This document shows positions 26,138-33,802 of a stretch of 64,000 bases of DNA, one piece after another (the stretch's first letter is position 1; each line of letters starts with the position of its first letter). The stretch covers positions 1,151,001 to 1,215,000 of the forward strand of contig JADJGA010000012.1 in assembly GCA_016708265.1 (NCBI GenBank), read 5' to 3'. Both the position numbers and the translations under genes were made by a program. The stretch is from Saprospiraceae bacterium. GTDB lineage: Bacteria; Bacteroidota; Bacteroidia; Chitinophagales; Saprospiraceae. The notes beneath the pieces were generated by a model. It did no database searches and was not told the DNA's origin. It saw only the letters and a list, made by a program, of their open reading frames with translations.

Positions 26138-27106
26138 ATGTTGAAATTATATTCTTATTTATTTGTATTGGTTTTCTTTGGTTTTTCGTGTGTTTTGCCG
26201 TCAAAATATCAGAATGTTGTGGATGAAAAAAATAAATTGTACAGGGAAAATGAATCACTGCGGTATCTGAAGGACCAGAGTCAGAAAGATAAAAAGGAAA
26301 TAGAAGAACAAAAACAGAAAATAGCTACGACCGAAGAACTTCTGTTCGAACTGAATACTAAGCTCACTGCATCAAAAGACCTGTACAGTAAGTGCCAGTC
26401 CGATTATGACAAAATGCTGTCAGAAAACAAAAAAATGCTTGAAAAAGCTTTCATTGACAGGTCAAGCTTGAATGAAGAACTGGCAGATAAGCAAAAACTG
26501 CTGGCTGAAAAAGAAAAGACTCTAAAAAAACTTGAAACTGACTTGAATAATAAAAAGCTAGCTCAGGAATTGCTCCACGGTGATCTCAAACTTAGGGAAA
26601 AGAAAATAGACTCTCTCAATACTTTGCTGGAGCTTAAAGATAAAAAACTGGCAGATATAAGAAAAAAGATATCTGACCTGCTTGTTGGTTATTCAAATGA
26701 TGAAATATTGATAGAAAAGAGGAGTGATGGTAAATTGTATATTACTATGAGTCAGGACCTTCTTTTCGAAAAGGGCAGTGATAGACTTGATGCCAAAGGC
26801 AAGGCAATTATAATAAAAATAGCAGGAGCCATAAAATCGGAGACCGGATTTTCAATACTTGTAGAAGGCCATACTGATACCGATGGCAGCCCTTCAAGAA
26901 ACTGGGATCTGAGTGTACAGCGTGCCGTGGCAGTCGTAAAAGTACTTGAAGAGAACGGAGTGATGTCGCAGAAAATAACTGCAGCAGGCCGGAGCCAGTT
27001 CATGCCTCTGCTGCCGAATACTTCAGAAGCCAATAAATCAAAAAACAGGAGGACAGAGATAATCCTTGAACCAAATATCAACGAGATAATTCAGTTTTTG
27101 AATTAA
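26138..27106 (+). CDS. OmpA-family peptidoglycan-binding lipoprotein with coiled coil
   Basis: 322 residues. Lipobox (FGFSCVLPS), then about 170 residues of predicted coiled coil rich in Lys, Glu and Leu (DEKNKLYRENESLRYLKDQ and onward), then an OmpA C-terminal domain: ILVEGHTDTDGSPSRNWDLS, RAVAVVKVLEENG, ITAAGRSQFMPL and the closing NRRTEIIL. The OmpA domain binds diaminopimelate of peptidoglycan, so the protein should tether the outer membrane to the wall across the coiled-coil spacer. It shares its promoter region with the D-Ala-D-Ala dipeptidase-like gene, supporting a cell-wall role. Confidence 0.9.
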   Translation: MLKLYSYLFVLVFFGFSCVLPSKYQNVVDEKNKLYRENESLRYLKDQSQKDKKEIEEQKQKIATTEELLFELNTKLTASKDLYSKCQSDYDKMLSENKKMLEKAFIDRSSLNEELADKQKLLAEKEKTLKKLETDLNNKKLAQELLHGDLKLREKKIDSLNTLLELKDKKLADIRKKISDLLVGYSNDEILIEKRSDGKLYITMSQDLLFEKGSDRLDAKGKAIIIKIAGAIKSETGFSILVEGHTDTDGSPSRNWDLSVQRAVAVVKVLEENGVMSQKITAAGRSQFMPLLPNTSEANKSKNRRTEIILEPNINEIIQFLN

Positions 27107-27404
27107 AAAAAAATTCAGGATTTCGGATTGGAATAAATTCAACTTTTGAAATTAAGGAATTTTATTAATATATCTGTATTCCTGAATCCACATATAAATT
27201 TAAAATTTAAAACTCTCCTATTTACCGGGATTAAAATTAATTCTCCCTGAATGCCCATTTCCGTCAAGATAGTTCATGATCCCGAAACAGTAATGATGAC
27301 ATTTATATCGCTTGAATTGCTAACTGCAAACTCACATCAATATATCAACACGTCAACAAATCACCACATCAAATAATTGACAATTAACAATTGACAATTA
27401 ACAA
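27107..27404. other. 298-bp spacer with short tandem repeats
   Basis: No gene seen. Its right end holds a low-complexity track of ATCAACA-like words (27330-27370) running into a 14-bp tandem repeat, AATTGACAATTAAC x 2.4 (27375-27407), which touches the stop codon of the next gene. Confidence 0.6.
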
Positions 27405-27407
27405 TTA
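27375..27407. repeat. 14-bp tandem repeat AATTGACAATTAAC, 2.4 copies
   Basis: Two perfect copies at 27375-27388 and 27389-27402 and a partial third. Words of the same family occur at 33300-33320 and 43262-43290. Confidence 0.8.
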
Positions 27408-29072
27408 CTCTTTAACAAACTTCCCTGTCCCGACTATTATCCCTGATTCATCCATGAGCCTGACAAAGTAAAGACCTGAATGGAATCCCGATATATCGAC
27501 AGTTTTTTCCTCACATTCTACTGTTTTTTCCTGAGAAACTATCCTGCCAAGCTTATCGATTAATTCGAAATAAGCTGCTTCTGTTTTTTCGCATGATAAT
27601 ATTATATTATCACTTGCTGGATTTGGGTAGATTTCGATGTTTTTTGAGAGTAGATTAATGTCTTCAATTTTTGTAGTAATTCCAAGGTCAACAGAATTGA
27701 AACAATAGTAGTACTGATAATTATAATCCTTGCCATCCACCCGCTCACTTGCCCAAAAACCTAAAAATATTTTATCATCTGGTAACAATTTCGCAATCGA
27801 TATTCTGAATTCATATAAATCTATTGCTGATATTTTAATTTCCCCACATTTTTGAATATTATCCTGTCCTGGATATATTTTCAGTATATCATAACCCTCA
27901 ATATCCTCATCATCATGTCGGGCTGCTATATACAAAATCCCGTCGTTCTCTCCAACAATGATAAAATTTCTGTAAAAATAATTTTCATACCTGAGCTTAT
28001 TAACTTTGGCTATTTTATTTCCATTTTTGTCATACCATGATAGCCATATAAAAGAATTTGAAGTTGATAAATAATCAATTTGCTGTGCTAACACAATATT
28101 TGCATCTTGAGTCATTAAGAAAATTTCACTATTCCAGCCTCCCTGTGGATAATAAACATCTTCCGTCACATCGACTGTTTTTACCACATTTACATCCGAA
28201 CCCAGATCAACAAAATACATCTCAAGTCTAGAAGGAGAAAAACTGTCATTTGCAGGATTTTTGATGCCAAACAAGATAAGCATTGTATCCTGTGTAAGTC
28301 TCAATAATTGCGGCTTATAAAACAAAGTTGGTTCAAGAGTTGGTATCCCCGTATTGTGTACTACAGAATCAGCGCATGGAAGTACGATCGCAAATTCTTC
28401 ATCCAAAGTGCAAAATTCAACCTTGTCTTTTAAAATGCTGTCTTCAAAAAACCAACTAAGGGCTACCCTTCTAATTATACCTTCGGAATTTACCATTGAA
28501 ATATTTCCATAACCAAAGAAATTTTGCTCATACTTGGTTGTGTCTTCACTACATTGCACACTTAATAAATTACCGTCTTTACTGTCAATAACTCTTTTTA
28601 CCGGAGTACCGTAAAATCCAATATAAAATCTGGTAGTATCCAAAGGTTTTACATCTCGCAGTCCCAAGATTTCATAATTATCGTTATCATTTTTAATTAT
28701 TTGGCTATATACAAATGCTTCTCTATGTGTATTTCCGGTATAAGTATTATTGTGAAAAATCCAGTTTAAATTTCCATTCTCCATATTTATACTGTGTAAC
28801 AAACATCCTTCTACTCCTCTCCATGGTGTCTGTCCCATAACAGTTTCTAAAATCAAAAGATTTTTATTATCAACCTCCAAAACATGAGGAATTCTTCCTG
28901 AATATGGTGTAGATCTTGTGTCCAGTGATGATTTGATAAAATTTGTATCTTTTGGAAGGTATTTCCAACTTTCCTTGATTCCTATGAGATTCAGCTCTTT
29001 TGGAATTGGTTGACAAAGCAACTGGATAGATGAAAACATCGCTATTATAAACAGTATGTAATATTGTTTCAT
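27405..29072 (-). CDS. Secreted protein with T9SS type A sorting domain, propeller-like body
   Basis: 555 residues. Signal peptide (FIIAMFSSIQLLCQ); a body with many short beta-strands and repeated 'GNLNWIFHNN' or 'NGNKIAKVNKL' style turns, suggesting a PQQ-like or WD-like beta-propeller; and a C-terminal T9SS type A domain (IEIYPNPASDNIILS, GRIVSQ, GLYFVRL, GTGKFVKE). No catalytic motif found. The body family is not recognised. It is co-directional with the small cysteine-rich lipoprotein gene 92 bases upstream, but a terminator hairpin separates them. Confidence 0.8.
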   Translation of the reverse strand: MKQYYILFIIAMFSSIQLLCQPIPKELNLIGIKESWKYLPKDTNFIKSSLDTRSTPYSGRIPHVLEVDNKNLLILETVMGQTPWRGVEGCLLHSINMENGNLNWIFHNNTYTGNTHREAFVYSQIIKNDNDNYEILGLRDVKPLDTTRFYIGFYGTPVKRVIDSKDGNLLSVQCSEDTTKYEQNFFGYGNISMVNSEGIIRRVALSWFFEDSILKDKVEFCTLDEEFAIVLPCADSVVHNTGIPTLEPTLFYKPQLLRLTQDTMLILFGIKNPANDSFSPSRLEMYFVDLGSDVNVVKTVDVTEDVYYPQGGWNSEIFLMTQDANIVLAQQIDYLSTSNSFIWLSWYDKNGNKIAKVNKLRYENYFYRNFIIVGENDGILYIAARHDDEDIEGYDILKIYPGQDNIQKCGEIKISAIDLYEFRISIAKLLPDDKIFLGFWASERVDGKDYNYQYYYCFNSVDLGITTKIEDINLLSKNIEIYPNPASDNIILSCEKTEAAYFELIDKLGRIVSQEKTVECEEKTVDISGFHSGLYFVRLMDESGIIVGTGKFVKE

Positions 29073-29087
29073 ATATATAAATTTTGT

Positions 29088-29117
29088 AAAGGCTGCAGAA
29101 AAATTCCTGCAGCCTTT
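29088..29117 (-). terminator. Rho-independent-like terminator after the cysteine-rich lipoprotein gene
   Basis: AAAGGCTGCAG (29088-29098) and CTGCAGCCTTT (29107-29117) form a perfect 11-bp stem with an 8-base loop, between two minus-strand genes. The downstream T-tract is short. Confidence 0.7.
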
Positions 29118-29163
29118 GATTAGATTAAAAAATCAATACTTCACATTGAGGTGTACAATCTGT

Positions 29164-29847
29164 TTACCATTCATCTCTTCCAACAGGACAATCCACAGGT
29201 CTTGCTCCATAGCATGGATCCAATGGGAAATTTGTTTTACTATTTGTTAAAATCCAAACTCCATTTATTTTATTATAATTTCGCTGTGCTATACAGCAAT
29301 TCTCTCCACATGAATATCGTTTACCAAGCCAAAATCCGGTCCTCGATTTCCAATAACATTCTTTAGCACATGATGCCACGTAATACTCAAGGGTTATGGC
29401 TCCCAACGAAGGAGAAGTACTATTAAGCAACAACACAGTTATAGCATTCCATATCTGTTTTCCAAATGCAATGTTAAAAATATTAATAGTCCCATTGTTC
29501 ATAGCATTTTGAAGGTCAGTATTGTATTGAGGGCAATCGTGAGAAATGATCTGATAATCTGATAAATGGTAAGCAATATTCCCTAACCCATCAATGCACT
29601 CCCAGTATAAAAACTGCACTCTGAACTGACATCCAGGATACATAGGAATACTTACAAAGTAATCAAAAGAAACACTATCACAATTTGGATTGTTTCCTAA
29701 ATCAGGTGCACAAGGGTTACTTGTACGATATTCAATTTTAGAACCTTTCAATTCGCTTTTGGTGGCTTCATCCTTAGTACACTGTACCAAAGCAAAAGTA
29801 AATCCACAAAGTAAAATAAAAATCGAAATAAATTTTATTGTTTTCAT
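29164..29847 (-). CDS. Unknown cysteine-rich lipoprotein
   Basis: 227 residues from the ATG at 29847 (an in-frame TTG lies two codons upstream). Lipobox FALVQCTKDE. The mature region has many cysteines, including NPCAPDLG, NPNCDS, YPGCQF, CAKECYW, SCGENCC and a C-terminal DPCYGARPVDCPVG, which may form disulfides outside the cytoplasm. I do not recognise a family. No paralogue was noticed in the window. Confidence 0.65.
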   Translation of the reverse strand: MKTIKFISIFILLCGFTFALVQCTKDEATKSELKGSKIEYRTSNPCAPDLGNNPNCDSVSFDYFVSIPMYPGCQFRVQFLYWECIDGLGNIAYHLSDYQIISHDCPQYNTDLQNAMNNGTINIFNIAFGKQIWNAITVLLLNSTSPSLGAITLEYYVASCAKECYWKSRTGFWLGKRYSCGENCCIAQRNYNKINGVWILTNSKTNFPLDPCYGARPVDCPVGRDEW

Positions 29848-30006
29848 AAACAAAGATTTAAAAATTAAAAAAAATCAATCAACTCAAAGTTTTAAAATTT
29901 CTAAATCTCACTTCAGTAAAATGGAGGATCGGACAGATATCTGAAAGGTTTAGGACAATAATACCACCTCTCATCAAATTTATAATGAGCATATTTTTTT
30001 GAACGA

Positions 30007-30077
30007 TAGCAAGGTAGCAAGGTAGCAAGGTAGCAAGGTAGCAAGGTAGCAAGGTAGCAAGGTAGCAAGGTAGCAAG
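30007..30077. repeat. Octanucleotide tandem array (TAGCAAGG)8.9
   Basis: Eight perfect copies of TAGCAAGG from 30007 to 30070 and a 7-base partial copy to 30077. It lies about 150 bases upstream of the start of the cysteine-rich lipoprotein gene (minus strand), outside any credible reading frame. Confidence 0.95.
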
Positions 30078-30428
30078 CTAAAATCAATATGCTAAGCAAT
30101 AGGTTCATGTTATCATATTAATAATGCAATAATACAAAAAATAATTCAATTTTCCAAGAATTTTAGCACTTTTATTTATAGCCACTTAGTATAAAAATCA
30201 CATTTTGAAATTATCCATTTTGCAGTGTTTTTTTTACTTGTCAGGATCGCAGAAAACATAGAGTCAGTGATTTTAAAGACGATATCAAACATCAGTAAAT
30301 CAGCTAATCAACACATCAACTAATGATCACATCAACTAATCAACACATCGTCTATACCTGTGGCAAATCAGCATCATAAAAATACATCTGATTTATATCG
30401 AAGTTGTTTAAAAATATACGAAAGGACT

Positions 30429-30595
30429 GTGCGAAATTATGTCTGAGCTCGAAAATGCAGGAAATTTTATCGAAACCTTGTAGGTAAAATTTCCGTAATT
30501 GAAAACGCTATAACTTGTTGTTTAATGTTTATAAAAGGTTTGCGAGTTTAATTTCGCACGAGTTTTTTGCTACTTTTTGACGGCTCAAAAAGTAG
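30429..30595. repeat. Nested inverted repeats, possible REP-like or miniature mobile element
   Basis: Three perfect pairs: outer GTGCGAAATTA (30429-30439) with TAATTTCGCAC (30549-30559); inner GGAAATTTTA (30460-30469) with TAAAATTTCC (30485-30494); and an adjoining hairpin CTACTTTTTGA (30570-30580), loop CGGC, TCAAAAAGTAG (30585-30595). The outer arms delimit 131 bp. There is no transposase and target duplications were not seen. Confidence 0.65.
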
Positions 30596-30876
30596 AGAAA
30601 TTTAAATAACACATTAAAGTCTATAATTACAAATTAGGGTCTAAAATAAAACAAATATTCAATAGTGTATTTACGTAAAAATCAATAATATACAAGTGGT
30701 TTTAAAACTTATATTTTCAAACAACATCATCAATTAAATTCTTTAATGTTAACTCTAATGTTTTATTGATTTGAGAAATCATAACTTCTGCCCCAATGTT
30801 TGGTCAGGTTTTTTGAGATATGGGAGAGGGAATTTAAACTATTCATCCATCGTATTTAAAAACAAATCCAATATTC

Positions 30877-30902
30877 TTGAATTTCCATTAAGAATAAATT
30901 TG
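30877..30902 (+). promoter_or_regulatory. Promoter of the M43 protease gene
   Basis: TAAATTTG (30895-30902) with TTG (30877-30879) 15 bases upstream, slightly short. The transcript would begin near 30909, which argues against the in-frame TTG at 30909 and for ATG 30924. Confidence 0.42.
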
Positions 30903-30923
30903 CTATAATTGCGTTATTTTGTC

Positions 30924-32147
30924 ATGAAATTGCTATTTACGCTTATCAGCCTCATGATTTTATCACAGTGTATTGCCCAGCACCAAACCTGTGGCTTCGC
31001 TGATGATATAAAAAAAATGGGATTAAGCGAAAGTGATTTATTGAAGTTTTGTACAAATTCAGAAATCGATTCCATTTATAATCATAATCTTGGTTACAGG
31101 GATGAAATAACGATCCCGCTCGTTTTTCATGTATTCAATTTTTCTGGTGATCCTGACAAAGTTGGAATTTCAGAGATCTATAACCAGGTTGATAAACTCA
31201 ACGAAGCATTCGCAGGTTCCAATTATGATCTCAACAGAGTACCTGAGGAATTTCGTCACCTTGCAGGTACAAGCAATATCAGATTCTGCATCGGAAGCAG
31301 AAATATAAATGGAAAGATAGAAAAGGGGATCATTTTTAAAGAAACAGAAATCCCCAATTTTGGTGATGAACTTCTTGAATTTGATATAAGAAGGAGAAAG
31401 ATAAAACATTCTGCATCCGGAGGCTCTGATCAGTGGGATAGTGACAAATATATAAATGTATGGGTAGGAGACCTGGCTTATGTGAAAGGTACGAGCACAT
31501 TTCCAGGCATATTACCGGAATTGAAAGATGAAGAAGGGATAGTATTGGATCCTGATGAATTGAAGTTTACAATAAAGGGCAAGACACTTATTCATGAATT
31601 AGGCCATTATTTTTCACTTTTGCATATATGGGGCAATAAGGATAATGAGTGCGAAGAAGACGATGGAGTGGGGGATACTCCACAGCAAGTGAACCCTTAT
31701 TTCGGATGCCCGTTGGGAAGGCATTTTTCATGTGGGTCAAGCGATATGTATATGAATTATATGGATTACACAGATGAAAATTGTAGTCTGATGTTTACTT
31801 CAGAACAGATTGCGCGCATTGAGAAAAGTATCCTTCAATATCGGCCACAATTGCTTGGTTCTGACAATCTGTGTTTTTCGGCAGATACTTCAGACAATTT
31901 CATCCAGGATTTTGATGTTTACCAGAATAATGATCACATTGTTTTATTGACAGAAAAACCCAATCATAAAAAGCTTAATTTTTCAGTTTTCAATATGTCA
32001 GGGAAAAAAGTGTATGATTCTGTAATAAATCCGGGACAGAACAGTTATCACATTGAGAAAAAGTTTTTCTCATCCGGGATTTATATTTTTTATCTTAGAT
32101 CAGATAAATTATATGATTTCCGAAAACTTGCTATTTTTGACTTTTAA
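30924..32147 (+). CDS. Secreted M43 (pappalysin-type) metalloprotease
   Basis: 407 residues from the ATG at 30924. Signal peptide (TLISLMILSQCIAQ). The catalytic zinc motif is HELGHYFSLLH (HExxHxxxxxH) and the Met-turn is in MYMNYMDY; both are diagnostic of metzincin family M43. Conserved cysteines (GCPLGRHFSCGS) fit the pappalysin-type core. The C-terminal ~80 residues (FDVYQNNDHIVLL, FNMSGKKVYDS, GIYIFYLRS, FRKLAIFDF) are a divergent T9SS type A sorting domain. Predicted extracellular protein degradation. The in-frame TTG at 30909 is unlikely given the promoter position. Confidence 0.88.
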   Translation: MKLLFTLISLMILSQCIAQHQTCGFADDIKKMGLSESDLLKFCTNSEIDSIYNHNLGYRDEITIPLVFHVFNFSGDPDKVGISEIYNQVDKLNEAFAGSNYDLNRVPEEFRHLAGTSNIRFCIGSRNINGKIEKGIIFKETEIPNFGDELLEFDIRRRKIKHSASGGSDQWDSDKYINVWVGDLAYVKGTSTFPGILPELKDEEGIVLDPDELKFTIKGKTLIHELGHYFSLLHIWGNKDNECEEDDGVGDTPQQVNPYFGCPLGRHFSCGSSDMYMNYMDYTDENCSLMFTSEQIARIEKSILQYRPQLLGSDNLCFSADTSDNFIQDFDVYQNNDHIVLLTEKPNHKKLNFSVFNMSGKKVYDSVINPGQNSYHIEKKFFSSGIYIFYLRSDKLYDFRKLAIFDF

Positions 32148-32250
32148 TTCGAATATATAATTTGAAATTGTTTTATCAGAAATCAGAAAAGACTTATTTA
32201 TAAAAATTTACTTAGTGTTTAATTAAATCAATAACAATAATTTACAACAG

Positions 32251-32979
32251 ATGAAGAGAATATTTTTTATTTTAATACCTTTCATTATTTTATCAGCCTG
32301 TAATACTTCCAAAATGGAAACAGATCAGTCAAAGGCTGTTCCTGTAATCGTATATAGTAAAGGTCCTTGTTTTGGCCAATGTCCTATCTATACACTTACA
32401 ATTTTTAATACAGGTCTTGCAAAGTTCAATGGCGTGCGTTTCTCGGAAAAAAATGGTAAATTTGAAAAACAACTTGACGGCAAATCCTATAACGAGATTA
32501 TAAAAATTTTCAAGGAAAATAAATTCTGGAGATTTAATGATGATTACGGTATGGAACTTGTGGATGCTGCTACTGTTACCATTTCATTCAGCGAAAATGG
32601 CAAAACAAAAACCGTGAAGGGAAAAAGTAAATTTCCGGATAAACTAAAAGAGATAATGACAAAACTCGACACATTTGAAGCTGGTGCGGAAGGATGGACT
32701 CAAACAGAGAAACCTGCAACAGTAGTAAAACCGGAAACTATAATTGAAAATCAGATCATAATAAAAACAGGAGATGGCATGATACTGTCTACCTGGCTGC
32801 AGGAGTACAAAGAATATGGTGTCCGACTGATGCGAAAAATTCCGGATACAGAAAATATGTGGCTTATAAGGTTTGATAAAAACAAGATCAATCCCGAAGA
32901 GATGCTCAAAATAGTCAAAGCAGATAAATATATTGCAGAAGCAGAATTCAATACAAAAGTTTCTGATAGGGAAGAGTGA
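32251..32979 (+). CDS. DUF6438-type lipoprotein with extra C-terminal domain
   Basis: 242 residues. Lipobox ILSACNTS. Residues ~30-135 match the DUF6438 pattern: KGPCFGQCPIYTLTIFNTG with its paired cysteines, then KFWRFNDDYG. The C-terminal ~75 residues (GDGMILSTWLQEY, RKIPDTENMWLIRFD, EEMLKIVKADKYIAEAEF) resemble the propeptide-like domain found in front of subtilases, where it acts as an inhibitor or chaperone; that resemblance is my inference. No protease gene is adjacent. Function unknown. Confidence 0.72.
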   Translation: MKRIFFILIPFIILSACNTSKMETDQSKAVPVIVYSKGPCFGQCPIYTLTIFNTGLAKFNGVRFSEKNGKFEKQLDGKSYNEIIKIFKENKFWRFNDDYGMELVDAATVTISFSENGKTKTVKGKSKFPDKLKEIMTKLDTFEAGAEGWTQTEKPATVVKPETIIENQIIIKTGDGMILSTWLQEYKEYGVRLMRKIPDTENMWLIRFDKNKINPEEMLKIVKADKYIAEAEFNTKVSDREE

Positions 32980-33000
32980 TTTGCTTGAGAATTACGATTT

Positions 33001-33240
33001 GAATGAATGAATTATTGAATGATTGAGTGATTGAATGATTGAGTGATTGAATGAGTGATTGAATTATTGAATGATTGAGTGATTGAATGAGTGATTGAAT
33101 TATTGAGTGATTGAATTATTGAGTGAGTGAATGATTGAGTGAATGAATTATTGAGTGATTGAGTGATTGAATTATTGAGTGAATGATTGAGTGATTGAAT
33201 TATTGAGTGATTGAGTGAATGAATGATTGAATGAATGAAT
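33001..33240. repeat. 240-bp low-complexity satellite of TGAATGAT/TGAGTGAT words
   Basis: Almost the whole stretch is built from 4-base steps (TGAA, TGAT, TGAG, ATTA). Higher-order copies of about 28-40 bp, such as ATTGAATGATTGAGTGATTG, recur. Shorter stretches of the same words are at 43200-43260. It fills the gap between the DUF6438 gene and coaD. Confidence 0.9.
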
Positions 33241-33325
33241 ACGTTAATGATTAAGAAGATTGATATTAAAAAAACTACAGTGTTACTTTTTACAAATAAT
33301 AAATAACAATTTACAATTATCATAA

Positions 33326-33796
33326 ATGAAAGTAGCTGTTTTTCCGGGATCCTTTGATCCGATAACCATAGGACATGTGAGTTTGATAAAAAGGGCTGCC
33401 AGGCTTTTTGATAAAGTGATCATTGCAATTGGTGTCAACACAAGCAAAAATAAATTATTCCCCCTTGATGTGAGAATAAAATGGATCAGGGATGTCTTTG
33501 AAAAAAATAAGAAAATTGAAGTTCAGGAATTTGATGGATTGACTGTCGATTTTTGTAAAAAAGTAGGTGCAAATTTTATAATAAGGGGACTCAGAAATGC
33601 TTCTGATTTTGATTATGAGAAAACTATTGCCCAGTTGAATTCAGAGTTAAACAAAGATATTGAAACTGTGCTCTTTATGACCAAACCGAAGCACAGCCAT
33701 ATAAGTTCTACTATTGTAAGGGAAATTATCCGGGTTAAAGGAGATGCATCAATGCTGGTACCGAAGCAAGTAGATCTCAACTATAAGGAAGATTAA
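33326..33796 (+). CDS. coaD: Phosphopantetheine adenylyltransferase
   Basis: 156 residues, standard length. N-terminal AVFPGSFDPITIGHVSLI has the T/HxGH nucleotidyltransferase motif; FIIRGLRNASDFDYE binds the pantetheine side; SHISSTIVREI is the ISSTxxRE motif for the ATP phosphates. It converts 4'-phosphopantetheine and ATP to dephospho-CoA in coenzyme A synthesis, in the cytoplasm. It is preceded by the 240-bp satellite and ends 6 bases from the convergent TonB receptor gene. Confidence 0.97.
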   Translation: MKVAVFPGSFDPITIGHVSLIKRAARLFDKVIIAIGVNTSKNKLFPLDVRIKWIRDVFEKNKKIEVQEFDGLTVDFCKKVGANFIIRGLRNASDFDYEKTIAQLNSELNKDIETVLFMTKPKHSHISSTIVREIIRVKGDASMLVPKQVDLNYKED

Positions 33797-33802
33797 AATT
33801 TT

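Larger units (their letters stand above)
29848..30923. other. 1.08-kb non-coding region with three kinds of repeat
   Basis: No credible gene. It contains the octamer array at 30007-30077, a low-complexity ATCAACACATCAACTAAT track at 30290-30350, and a nested inverted-repeat structure at 30429-30595. The right end carries the promoter of the M43 protease gene. Confidence 0.6.

Noticed and set aside
29879..30076. Minus-strand frame with LPCYLAT repeats over the TAGCAAGG array
   Set aside because: A direct translation of an octamer repeat; short and without any recognisable end domain.
33012..33323. Minus-strand frame of 103 codons across the TGAATGAT satellite
   Set aside because: Composition is just the repeat translated (HSLNHSIIQS...); no start signal or homology pattern, and stops are avoided only because of the repeat.
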